Source of the DNA: Streptomyces sp. NBC_00654
GTDB lineage: Bacteria; Actinomycetota; Actinomycetes; Streptomycetales; Streptomycetaceae
Length of the DNA stretch: 64,000 nt
Direction of reading: 5' to 3'
Assembly (NCBI RefSeq): GCF_026341775.1
Contig: NZ_JAPEOB010000001.1
Span: forward strand, 4,340,001-4,404,000
How positions within the stretch are numbered: position 1 is the stretch's first letter; each line of letters starts with the position of its first letter. The notes under the pieces were generated by a model that worked only from the letters and a program-made list of their open reading frames with translations, searched no databases and was not told the origin of the DNA. A program made the translations under genes and the position numbers. Shown here piece after piece: positions 25,451-33,248 of the stretch.

Positions 25451-26392
25451 TCAGGCCCCCGTGTCGTGCGGGGCCCCTCGGACGCCCTGATTTCCGTGCA
25501 GTTCCTCGACGGCCTCACGAGCCACCTCGCCGATGACCGCGTCGGCGCGCGGCAGCCTGGTGTCGGCGCGGGCGGCCTGGGTGAAGACCACGGCGGTGTA
25601 CGTACTGCCGTCGGGGAACTCGACCACCCCGGCCTCATGCCGCATCGCGCCGAACGTGCCGGTCTTGCCGTACACGGCGACATCGTCGTAGGGGAATCCG
25701 GACGCGAGCCGGTGGGTCCACGGCTGTCTGCTCATGACCGCGCGCATCACGGAGCAGTGTTCCCCGGAGGCGGCCCGGTCGGTCCAGATCGCCCTGAGGA
25801 GCCGTGCCATGTCCGCGGGTGTGGTGGACGCCTGCGTGACCGGGTCGTAGACCCCCGCGGGGACGATGTCGTCGTTGTCCGAGATCCGTGCCATCGCGGC
25901 GCTCAAGGATTCACTGCCGGTCTCCGCGACCAGACGGGCGAACGTGCTGACCACCCCGCCGTGGATATGCGTGTCGGGCATGCCGAGGCCGGCGCACATC
26001 TCGTCGACCACCCCGGGACCGACCGCGCGCAGTACCGCATGGGCTGCCGTGTTGTCCGAGATGCTCATCATGAGCACGACCATGTCGCGCAGTGACAGGG
26101 TGACGGGGTCCCGCAGGATGGAGATTCCCGTGGGACCGGCGACCCGCTCCCCGGGGTGCAGGGTCACTTGCGTGGCAGGGTCGATCGCACCGGTTTCCAC
26201 CAGCCGCCAGAAGGCGACCATCAGCGGCAGCTTGTAGACGGAGCCCATGGGTACGGGCTCTTCGGAGTCGACGGCGACGTGACTCGAAGGGTGATGCAGT
26301 TCCGCCACGTGCAGCCAGCCGCGGACCCCCGCGTCGTCGAACATCTTGCGGATCGTGCGTTCCACACGGCTTCCGCGCGGTGTTCCGCTCAT
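25451..26392 (-). CDS. Cytoplasmic beta-lactamase-fold serine hydrolase
   Basis: This 313-residue protein has the class A beta-lactamase/PBP active-site set: S51-V-Y-K54 (MGSVYKLPL), S112-D-N (SISDNTA) and K243-T-G (YGKTGTFG). I cannot find the ExxLN motif that carries the deacylating glutamate in class A enzymes. No signal peptide is present. It could therefore be a penicillin-binding or esterase-like protein and not a true beta-lactamase. The ATG at 26392 overlaps the LysR stop (ATGA), so the two genes are translationally coupled. Its inducer or substrate may be sensed by that LysR protein. Confidence 0.82.
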   Translation of the reverse strand: MSGTPRGSRVERTIRKMFDDAGVRGWLHVAELHHPSSHVAVDSEEPVPMGSVYKLPLMVAFWRLVETGAIDPATQVTLHPGERVAGPTGISILRDPVTLSLRDMVVLMMSISDNTAAHAVLRAVGPGVVDEMCAGLGMPDTHIHGGVVSTFARLVAETGSESLSAAMARISDNDDIVPAGVYDPVTQASTTPADMARLLRAIWTDRAASGEHCSVMRAVMSRQPWTHRLASGFPYDDVAVYGKTGTFGAMRHEAGVVEFPDGSTYTAVVFTQAARADTRLPRADAVIGEVAREAVEELHGNQGVRGAPHDTGA

Positions 26393-27267
26393 CCGGCCAC
26401 CGCCGTGCCGGAAAGGGTGTCCGCCAGCAGCCGGGCCGTCCCCGCGGACTCCGCGGAACCCCGGCGCCGCGGGTCCCACGCCACGCGCAGCCGCAGGGGG
26501 AGCGGCGGGTCCGTCGTCTGCCTCCGCACGACGCCGGTGGCCGCCAGGCTGTTGTCCGCCGTCACCAGTACGGCCTGGCCCGCCGCTACGAGAGCGAGTC
26601 CGGCCCGCTCGTCGGAGACCACGACCGTCCTCACCCGCCGCCCGCGGCTCGCCAGCGTGTCGACGAAGAGGTCGTGGGCCGCGGGTGCCTCGCCACGGGC
26701 GCGCACCGCGACGGGAAGCTCCCGGAGCACCGCCGCCAGGGTGTGCTCCGCGTAGTCGGCCGGGGTGAGGGTCCAGGTCGGCAGACGTACCACCTGACCC
26801 GCGGCCAGGCCGTGCAGCACGGCCGGATGCCGGACGACCGCGATGTCGAGGCGCCCGGCCGCGATGTCGGAGAGCAGCGTGGCGGTCGGTGCCATCGCCA
26901 CACCGATCCTGACCGGCGCTCCCGTCCGGACCGGTGCGGCCGCCACGTCGGCGGCCAGCCAAGCGGGTACCTCGGGTGTCAGCCCGATCCTGAGTCTGCG
27001 CCCGTCGGCGTGTTCACGGGCACCGGACTCCCGGAGCTCGGTGATCGCGGCGAGCGCCCTGCGCGCGTGGGGCAGCAGCAACGCCCCTTCCTCTGTGAGG
27101 GATACCCCCCGCTCGCGCTCGAACAGGCGCACCCCGAGCAGCGTTTCCAGTCTGCGCAGTCCCTGCGAGAGGGGTGGCTGGGTGATGCCCACGCGTTGAG
27201 CGGCGGTCCCGAAGTGTTCCTCCTCTGCCAGCGCGATGAAGATTTCCAGATGCCGTTCCGTCAGCAC
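26389..27267 (-). CDS. LysR-family regulator
   Basis: This 292-residue protein has a LysR helix-turn-helix at residues 1-62: LTERHLEIFIALAEEEHFGT, AAQRVGITQPPLSQGLRRLE. A C-terminal effector domain follows. It is divergent from the class A beta-lactamase gene and co-translated with the serine hydrolase gene. This divergent layout is that of AmpR-type control of beta-lactamase genes. A GATA-N9-TATC dyad lies 21 bases upstream of its start. Induction by beta-lactams or peptidoglycan fragments is plausible but not shown. Confidence 0.9.
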   Translation of the reverse strand: MLTERHLEIFIALAEEEHFGTAAQRVGITQPPLSQGLRRLETLLGVRLFERERGVSLTEEGALLLPHARRALAAITELRESGAREHADGRRLRIGLTPEVPAWLAADVAAAPVRTGAPVRIGVAMAPTATLLSDIAAGRLDIAVVRHPAVLHGLAAGQVVRLPTWTLTPADYAEHTLAAVLRELPVAVRARGEAPAAHDLFVDTLASRGRRVRTVVVSDERAGLALVAAGQAVLVTADNSLAATGVVRRQTTDPPLPLRLRVAWDPRRRGSAESAGTARLLADTLSGTAVAG

Positions 27268-27287
27268 TCCGCCCCCTGGCGTGCGGT

Positions 27288-27304
27288 GATATGGCTTCCG
27301 TATC
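27288..27304. promoter_or_regulatory. Candidate LysR operator
   Basis: GATATGGCTTCCGTATC contains an inverted GATA...TATC with 9 central bases, matching the LysR T-N11-A pattern. It lies between the divergent regulator and beta-lactamase genes. Confidence 0.4.
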
Positions 27305-27438
27305 GGAGCGATGCCGAGAGCGTATTCGACATGGCGCGGGACCGCAGGTTTGACTCGTTCGACTCGTCCGATGCCACGGGCCGTCCGCCCGCCGGCCGGA
27401 GCGTCACAGCACCTGCTCGCCCCTCGGAAGGGAACCTC

Positions 27439-28350
27439 TTGCCCGCCACCGGATCATCCCCGTCCCGTCGTACGGCGCTCGCCATCGGCACCGGCGCGGT
27501 ACTCGCCGCCCTGTCCTCGGGCGGTACCGCCCACGCCGCCTCCCGCGGCGAGCGCGTCACCGCACGGCTGAGGGCGCTCGAACGGCACCATTCCACCCGC
27601 CTGGGAGTGTTCGCGCGCAACACACGCACCGGCCGGACGGTGGCATACCGTGCGGACGAACGCTTCCCCATGGCCTCACTGTTCAAGACGATCGCAGCGG
27701 CGGGTGTGCTGCGCGATCTCGACCGCGACGGCGAGTTCCTGGGCCGTCGGATCCGGTACACCGCGGACCACGTCCGGAGGTCGGGCTACTCGCCGATCAC
27801 GGAGAAGTCCGGGAACCTCGCGCGCGGGATGACGGTCGCACAGCTGTGTGACGCGGCCATCCGCTACAGCGACAACACCGCGGGAAACCTGCTGCTCCGC
27901 GAGCTGGGCGGCCCGACCGCCATCACCCGATTCTGCCGCTCCATCGGGGACGGCCGGACCCGGCTCGACCGCTGGGAACCCGAACTCAACTCTGCCGAAC
28001 CCTGGCGCCCGACCGATACCACCACCCCGCGTGCCATCGGCCGGACCTACGAGAACCTCATCCTCGGCGACGCACTCGCCCGCCGCGACCGAAGCCGTCT
28101 CACCGGCTGGCTGCTCGCCAATACCACCAGCGGTGAGGAGTTCCGCAAGGGACTTCCCGCGGACTGGATCCTGGCCGACAAGACCGGCGGCGGGCGATAC
28201 GGCGGCAGCAACGACGTCGGCGTCACCTGGCCGCCCAACGGCGTACCCATCGTGATGGCCGTCCTGACGACCCGGGCCGAGGAGGACGCCCCCGCCGACT
28301 CCCCGCTCGTGGCAGAGACCGCCTCGTTGCTGGCATCGGCCCTCGCGTAG
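27439..28350 (+). CDS. bla: Secreted class A beta-lactamase (Tat signal)
   Basis: With the TTG at 27439 as start (AAGGGA 5-7 bases upstream) the protein has 303 residues and a Tat signal, SRRTALA at residues 9-15, followed by a hydrophobic stretch ending AHAA. An ATG at 27331 in frame has no RBS and would add 36 residues. The class A motifs are complete: S80-L-F-K83, S144-D-N146, E180-P-E-L-N184 (the deacylating glutamate) and K248-T-G250. It hydrolyses beta-lactam rings outside the cell. It is divergent from the LysR gene, which probably controls it. Confidence 0.85.
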   Translation: MPATGSSPSRRTALAIGTGAVLAALSSGGTAHAASRGERVTARLRALERHHSTRLGVFARNTRTGRTVAYRADERFPMASLFKTIAAAGVLRDLDRDGEFLGRRIRYTADHVRRSGYSPITEKSGNLARGMTVAQLCDAAIRYSDNTAGNLLLRELGGPTAITRFCRSIGDGRTRLDRWEPELNSAEPWRPTDTTTPRAIGRTYENLILGDALARRDRSRLTGWLLANTTSGEEFRKGLPADWILADKTGGGRYGGSNDVGVTWPPNGVPIVMAVLTTRAEEDAPADSPLVAETASLLASALA

Positions 28351-28356
28351 AAGGAA

Positions 28357-28397
28357 GCGGTGCCGTACGGGGAGGAGTGATCGCCGTACGGCACCGC
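28357..28397. terminator. Bidirectional hairpin terminator
   Basis: A perfect 14-bp inverted repeat (GCGGTGCCGTACGG at 28357-28370 and complement at 28384-28397) lies between two convergent genes, 6 bases after one stop and 5 bases before the other. Confidence 0.75.
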
Positions 28398-28401
28398 CGT
28401 G

Positions 28402-31341
28402 TCAGCCGATGAGCTTGACCAGTTGCACGCCGCTGTACGCCCGAACCCCGTCGCGGGTGACGACGGCGCGGACCGTCACCCATCCGGCACCTCCACCGGA
28501 GTCCGGCGCGAGCCACACGCTGTCGTCGTCGTCGGTTTCCAGACGCGCGATCGAGCGGCCGTCGAGTTCCCAGGTGATCCCGGCACCGGTCAGGTCGATC
28601 GGAGTGCCGTCCCAGGCCGCGAGGGACAGTGCCGCCCGGCCGGTGCCCCCTGCGGGGAGTTCGGCGGGCGTGGCGGTGAGCCGGAGATCGGCGTGCACCG
28701 TGTCCGAGCGGTACCCGGCCAGATCCGCCGGATACCAGGCGAGTTCGGGCACGAACCGGCCGCCCGTCCATCGTGCGAGGTAGCCCGGCCGGTGATGCGC
28801 GTCGCTGATCAGCGCGTACGTCGGTCTTCCGTTCTCGCAGGCGACGAAGCCGTGCGGGGCCACCGTCACCGTGCCGAGCGTGCCGGGCAGCGACAGCGCA
28901 CGGGGCTGGAGGTCGTGGCTGGCGAAGATCTCGACACCCCCGTCGAACGCGGTGCGTGAGACCTTCAGGTCCTCGGTGAGATACCGGAACGCTGTCATCG
29001 CCCGCCCGAAGTACCGGGCGGCGACGCGCTTCTGGACCAGCGACAGCCCCTTGAGCATCTCGAATCCGCGCCCCGCTCTGAAGTCCCTCTCCATGTGCTG
29101 CGCCTGGTAATGCATGTTGAGGCCGAACGCCAGCGACCAGCTCAGGTTCTCGGTGGTGTCGATGCCGCGGTCGAGGTTGTGGGGGTAGAACGCGATCTTG
29201 TCGTGCATGACGGCTGTACCCAGCGGCCATTGCTGGATCACGACGCCGTTGCGGTTGGGCCCGTCATAGGTGTTGGCCCGGTCACCCTGCATGGTGTTGA
29301 GGTAGAAGCCGAGGCTCGACGTCAGGTTCTGGAAGAGCCGGTCACCGCCCACGCCCTCGGTGCCGATCGGCAGAATCGCGGCCGACTGCGCGGTCTGCTC
29401 CACGATCTCCTCGCAGTACGCGTACGGCGGGGCGCCGAAGTCCGCCGAGTAGTCGTACTCCCGGCGCGCTATCTCGTCCTGGAACATCATGTCCATGCCG
29501 TACCTGTCGCGGAATGTACGGAGCTGGTCGAGGATCAGGGCCCGGGGTGCCTTCCGCCAGCCGCCGATGAGGTACCCGAGGTTGTTGGTGTGCGTCTTGG
29601 TGACCAGCCTGCCGCGCCCGTCCCGGATCCCGATCCGTTCGACGCCGCCGAGCAGCGCCACCGCTCGGCTGTCGGGGTGCCACCAGGTCGGATTGGTGTA
29701 CGCGCTGGCATAGTGCCCGCGGTCGTGGATGGTGTCGATGAGCCGTTGGAACTCCGCGGGCCCGCCGAGGTAGTCGAACGAGAGGAAGTCCGGGTAGTGG
29801 TGGTCGTGCCGGCCGTCGGAGTAGTAGCTGGCGAGTTCGACGCTGTACGGTCCGCCGGGTACCGCCCGCAGGTACTCGAAGGCCGCTTCCGGCCGTCCGG
29901 TCGCCCAGGTTCCGCCGGTCGGTTGCCAGAGGTCCATCTTGAGGTGCACCGATTCGGCGAGCCCCGCGCGCAGTCGCGGGCCGAGCTTGTCCGGGAGCCC
30001 GCGCCAGGCGTTCATCCTGTTGTCCGCCCGGTACGCCGCGAACAGGTCGAAGGCGGTGCTGCCCGTCGCGAGCCGGGTCGCCGGAAGCCTGTGGGACTCG
30101 CCCGGCGCGATCCAGGCGTCCAGGCGGTGCATCAGCCCGGTCAGGGATTCGGCGCGGGCGCGGCCGCCCACGAAGCCGAACTGGGTCGGGCGGTAGGGCT
30201 TCACGTTCGCGGGCTGCACGGAGTACACCCCGAGCGCGGAGTCGTCCTCCTCGAACAGGATCAGGTCGTGGGTCGCGGTCGGCATACCGTAGTTGGCGTA
30301 GAAGCCGCCGGCGAGCACCGACCGGGTATGGGCGAGCCCGCCCCACTTCGGCGCGATGCCGAGCATGGTGCCTTCGGAGGGGATGACCCGGTAGGCCACT
30401 TCGGGGCAGGCGACCCGCAGGATCGGACGGGACCAGAGGTTCCGGATGGCGGTCGGGCGCAGTTCGAGATGTCCTGAACGGAGTCGTACCGCCATGTCGG
30501 CGACATAGAATCCGGGCACCGTGAGCCTGACGGTCGCCTCATCGGCGGCGACCCGGAAAACCTCGGCCGTGGCCTCGTCGGAGAAGACGCCGGTGCCGTT
30601 GTCGTAGTACACCGCGAGCGGCAGCACACCGGGGGACTGGACCCGGCCGCCGGCCGTCCAGTCGAGCAGCCGGCCGCGGCTGTCGATGAGCACCCGGTCC
30701 GTGCCACTGGTCAGTTCCAGCGCACCGGCCCTGCTCCAGGTGTTCACCGGCCCGCCGTCGCCGGCCACCTCTATGGAGTCGATGTCGACCACGAACGGCT
30801 CCGCCGACTGCTTGTCGTCGGGAAAGAACACGAGCACGAGCCGGCGCAGGGGATAGGTGAGCTGTCCGTCGCCCTTCCCGCTCCATGCCATCCGGGACAA
30901 CCGCTGAGGCTCGAACGTGACCCTGGTCCGCCCGTTGAATCCGGCCGGGTCGATCCGGCTCGTGAGTGTGCCCCACTCCTCGTTCTCGTGGTCGAAGAGC
31001 TTCAGCCAGAGGTTGCCCTTCTTCGGCGTCACCCCGGTGAGCCACACGGACACCCGGCTCAGGCGCGGCGTGTACGGGGCCGGGAACGCGACGGAGAACT
31101 CGCTGTAGGCGTCGGTCATGGTGACCCGCGCCTGTCCGGCCGTGCCGGTGGCCGCGAGTGTCGTCCGGTGCAGCGTGGTCGGCGGCAGATCGTGCGGTAC
31201 GCCGTCGAGGACGAGGCGCACGGTCGCGGCGGTGCCGGCAGCGTCGGCGGACGGCGCGGCAGAGGCGGCGGGGGGTGCGATGGCGGTGGTGACGGGCACG
31301 GACGCGGCGGCGGTTCCGGCAAGGAAGGTGCGGCGCTTCAT
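28402..31341 (-). CDS. Large Tat-exported TIM-barrel-like protein (DUF6259/glycoside-hydrolase-like)
   Basis: This 979-residue protein begins MKRRTFLAGTAAASVPVTTA, a Tat signal. After an N-terminal beta-rich domain of about 400 residues, a barrel-like part has SFDYLGGPAEFQRLIDTIHD, YTNPTWWHPDS, and GMDMMFQDEIARREY; the D/E cluster there is a likely catalytic site of a glycoside-hydrolase-type enzyme. A beta-sandwich domain follows at the C-terminus. It looks like the DUF6259 family, but that is from memory only. It probably acts on an extracellular polysaccharide. A well-formed promoter lies upstream at 31385-31413. Confidence 0.7.
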   Translation of the reverse strand: MKRRTFLAGTAAASVPVTTAIAPPAASAAPSADAAGTAATVRLVLDGVPHDLPPTTLHRTTLAATGTAGQARVTMTDAYSEFSVAFPAPYTPRLSRVSVWLTGVTPKKGNLWLKLFDHENEEWGTLTSRIDPAGFNGRTRVTFEPQRLSRMAWSGKGDGQLTYPLRRLVLVFFPDDKQSAEPFVVDIDSIEVAGDGGPVNTWSRAGALELTSGTDRVLIDSRGRLLDWTAGGRVQSPGVLPLAVYYDNGTGVFSDEATAEVFRVAADEATVRLTVPGFYVADMAVRLRSGHLELRPTAIRNLWSRPILRVACPEVAYRVIPSEGTMLGIAPKWGGLAHTRSVLAGGFYANYGMPTATHDLILFEEDDSALGVYSVQPANVKPYRPTQFGFVGGRARAESLTGLMHRLDAWIAPGESHRLPATRLATGSTAFDLFAAYRADNRMNAWRGLPDKLGPRLRAGLAESVHLKMDLWQPTGGTWATGRPEAAFEYLRAVPGGPYSVELASYYSDGRHDHHYPDFLSFDYLGGPAEFQRLIDTIHDRGHYASAYTNPTWWHPDSRAVALLGGVERIGIRDGRGRLVTKTHTNNLGYLIGGWRKAPRALILDQLRTFRDRYGMDMMFQDEIARREYDYSADFGAPPYAYCEEIVEQTAQSAAILPIGTEGVGGDRLFQNLTSSLGFYLNTMQGDRANTYDGPNRNGVVIQQWPLGTAVMHDKIAFYPHNLDRGIDTTENLSWSLAFGLNMHYQAQHMERDFRAGRGFEMLKGLSLVQKRVAARYFGRAMTAFRYLTEDLKVSRTAFDGGVEIFASHDLQPRALSLPGTLGTVTVAPHGFVACENGRPTYALISDAHHRPGYLARWTGGRFVPELAWYPADLAGYRSDTVHADLRLTATPAELPAGGTGRAALSLAAWDGTPIDLTGAGITWELDGRSIARLETDDDDSVWLAPDSGGGAGWVTVRAVVTRDGVRAYSGVQLVKLIG

Positions 31342-31384
31342 GGGTACGCTCCGACGGCGGCTCGATGAGGGGGGCGGCGTCTGC

Positions 31385-31413
31385 ACCGTATGGTCCAGCC
31401 CTTAATGCGTCAA
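31385..31413 (-). promoter_or_regulatory. Promoter of the large TIM-barrel protein
   Basis: On the minus strand TTGACG and TACGGT are spaced by 17 bases, matching the main sigma-factor pattern, 44 bases before the start. The -35 box overlaps the first TGCGTCAA repeat, so a regulator bound there would affect this promoter. Confidence 0.55.
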
Positions 31414-31501
31414 CACTCCTGACGTTGCGCGTACTTGGACTCCTGATTAGTGCGTCAATGGGGGGCGCGGTCGTCGTTCGGTCGAAAGATTGATGCGTCA
31501 A
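31406..31501. promoter_or_regulatory. Three TGCGTCAA repeats
   Basis: Identical 8-bp copies lie at 31406-31413, 31451-31458 and 31494-31501, with 45 and 43 bases between starts. They occur within the promoter region of the glycoside-hydrolase-like gene and upstream of the VOC gene. Spacing of about four helical turns suggests cooperative binding of one regulator. Confidence 0.5.
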
Positions 31502-31601
31502 GACCCGTATGTGAGGCGCTTCGGGCATGCGCGGAGGGCGGGCCGGACCCCGCCGCCGTCCCGGCCGGAGTGGGCGGCCGTACCCGGGGTACCCGGGAGA
31601 C

Positions 31602-32003
31602 ATGACTGTCGAGAAGATGAGTGTCCTGGTTCTGGACTGCGCGGAACCCCTGGAACTGGCCGAGTTCTACTGCCATTTGCTCAACGCCGAAAGCCGGATC
31701 GGGAGCGATCCGGACTTCGTGGAGGTGGTCGGGGGCCGGGGAGTGCATCTGGCCGTCCGTCGTGACCACGGCTATGCGCCGCCGAGCTGGCCGCGCCCGG
31801 AGGACGCGCAGCAGGCCCATCTGCGCATCCTGGTGCGTGCGGGCGACATGGACGAAGCGGAGCGCGAGGTGATCGGCCTGGGTGCCAGACCGGTCGACAC
31901 CAAGGACAACAGCGGCCCGCGCGATGTCAGGGTCTACACGGATCCCGCCGGGCACTCCTTCTCCCTCGCCGTGTACCCGTCCTCCCTGTCCTCGCACAGC
32001 TGA
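31602..32003 (+). CDS. VOC-family protein (glyoxalase/bleomycin resistance-like)
   Basis: This 133-residue protein fits the vicinal oxygen chelate fold: MSVLVLDCAEPLELAEFYCH near the N-terminus, HLAVRRDHGY, then AHLRILVRAGDMDEAEREVI and a final VRVYTDPAGHSFSLAV with a metal-ligand-like histidine. The ATG at 31602 follows GGGAGA 4 bases upstream. Such proteins act as dioxygenases, glyoxalases or drug-binding resistance proteins; no specific substrate is indicated. It is monocistronic. Confidence 0.88.
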   Translation: MTVEKMSVLVLDCAEPLELAEFYCHLLNAESRIGSDPDFVEVVGGRGVHLAVRRDHGYAPPSWPRPEDAQQAHLRILVRAGDMDEAEREVIGLGARPVDTKDNSGPRDVRVYTDPAGHSFSLAVYPSSLSSHS

Positions 32004-32156
32004 GGAACGTGCTTCGGCGCCGTCGTGAACGGGCCGCGCGGACAGCCCCATTACCGTGCCGCCGTAAAGGTGACAAGTCGCCCACCCCGCACCTCGTCGG
32101 CCGTCTACTGTACGGACAAACGCGCTGCCCTTCGCAGCCGCCCGAGGAGGAGTTCT

Positions 32157-32693
32157 GTGTCATCGCCCTGCGACCCCAAGTACGCTTCCGCCGGTGATGT
32201 CGGCGCGGCGCTCATGCTGATCGACTCCCGGCTCAAGGGCATCCACGCCGGCAAGACCGAGACCGACCCCGAACAACAATTGCTGATCGAACAGTTCACC
32301 GCGTCAATGGGCCCCAAGGGTGCCGGTGAACTGCTGGACGGCGCGTGCACGCTCATCTTCATGTTCATGACGTGGCTGCGGAAGGCCCACGAGGAGCACG
32401 ACAAGGACGTCATCGAGTACGTGGTGCCCAACCTCGTGGGCACGATGCGCATGATGCCCAGAAGCGTGCCTTCCGAGGCCATCCCCACCATGGCAGGCCT
32501 GGTCATCGCCGCGGGCACCGGCCTGAGCCCCAACCTGTGGCGCCGGCAGTACGGCGACTGGACACAGGAGGAGATGACCCCCCTCGAAGCCACGGCCTTC
32601 CTGCTCGCGGAGCACATCAACCGCATCACCGACGACCCCGACTTCGCCACCCGCATGATCACCGAAGCTCTGTCCGGGGCGGACGAGGACTGA
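32157..32693 (+). CDS. Conserved actinomycete hypothetical protein
   Basis: This 178-residue protein starts at GTG 32157 with a GAGGAGGAG tract 4 bases upstream, so translation should be strong. It is helical and soluble (LLIEQFTASMGPKGAGELLD, FMFMTWLRKAHEEHDKDVIE). I do not recognise a named domain. It has no signal peptide. The neighbours do not suggest a role: a VOC gene lies upstream on the same strand, and an aldehyde dehydrogenase relic downstream. Confidence 0.7.
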   Translation: MSSPCDPKYASAGDVGAALMLIDSRLKGIHAGKTETDPEQQLLIEQFTASMGPKGAGELLDGACTLIFMFMTWLRKAHEEHDKDVIEYVVPNLVGTMRMMPRSVPSEAIPTMAGLVIAAGTGLSPNLWRRQYGDWTQEEMTPLEATAFLLAEHINRITDDPDFATRMITEALSGADED

Positions 32694-32789
32694 TCCGCCG
32701 CATCCTGCGCGCGGGCCCTTCCGGCCCCCGGACTTCACCCACGGACGGGCCGCTTCGACGCCCCAGGACGGGTGAGCAGCGGTGCGAGG

Positions 32790-32930
32790 TCGGCCCCGGC
32801 CGCCTCCAGGACGTGGATGCGGAGCGGATCGCGGACCGCCTGTTCTGGGCGGCGTTCCGCCACTGCGGGCAGGTCTGCATGGCGGTCAAGCGCGTCCACG
32901 CCGCTCGGCTGCGGCTTCCCCACCGGCTCC
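32790..32930 (+). pseudogene. Aldehyde dehydrogenase relic
   Basis: One frame here reads DVDAERIADRLFWAAFRHCG then QVCMAVKRVHA, which matches the region of aldehyde dehydrogenases around the catalytic cysteine (GQVCxAxKR). There is no start codon, upstream NAD-binding part or downstream domain, and the reading frame is soon lost. The flanking sequence to 33248 holds no intact gene. It is a decayed fragment of about 45 residues of a much longer gene of roughly 480 codons. Confidence 0.6.
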
Positions 32931-33132
32931 GGATTCGACAGGGGGACGCGGCCGGATTCCGCCGGTCACCTTGCGGGCAAGGGCTGGTCCACCTCGGTAC
33001 ATACCCCTTCGACTTCACCCGTCACCACGGACGCGGCCCGTCGCCCGGGCAGAACGACGCGCCGGCGGGCAACCGGTGGGTGTTCGCGGACAACCTCCGA
33101 CCCTGACGCTGCCGTGACCGTGAGGTCGGCCC

Positions 33133-33169
33133 GGTGACCACCGCCGCACGAGCGGCGGCGGTGGTCACC
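33133..33169 (-). terminator. Hairpin terminator of the aminopeptidase P gene
   Basis: A perfect 15-bp stem (GGTGACCACCGCCGC at 33133-33147, complement at 33155-33169) with a 7-base loop lies 80 bases past the 3' end of the minus-strand aminopeptidase gene. Confidence 0.65.
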
Positions 33170-33248
33170 GTCCTGATCAAGGCCCCGCCGGGAAGGGCCT
33201 CGCGCCGACCACGCTCGTGGTCGTACGCCCGGCTGTCGCCGCGTGCCG

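Noticed and set aside
25059..25490. Plus-strand frame with a coding-like middle
   Set aside because: Its start lies inside a hairpin and its end overlaps the serine hydrolase gene antisense; kept only as a possible relic.
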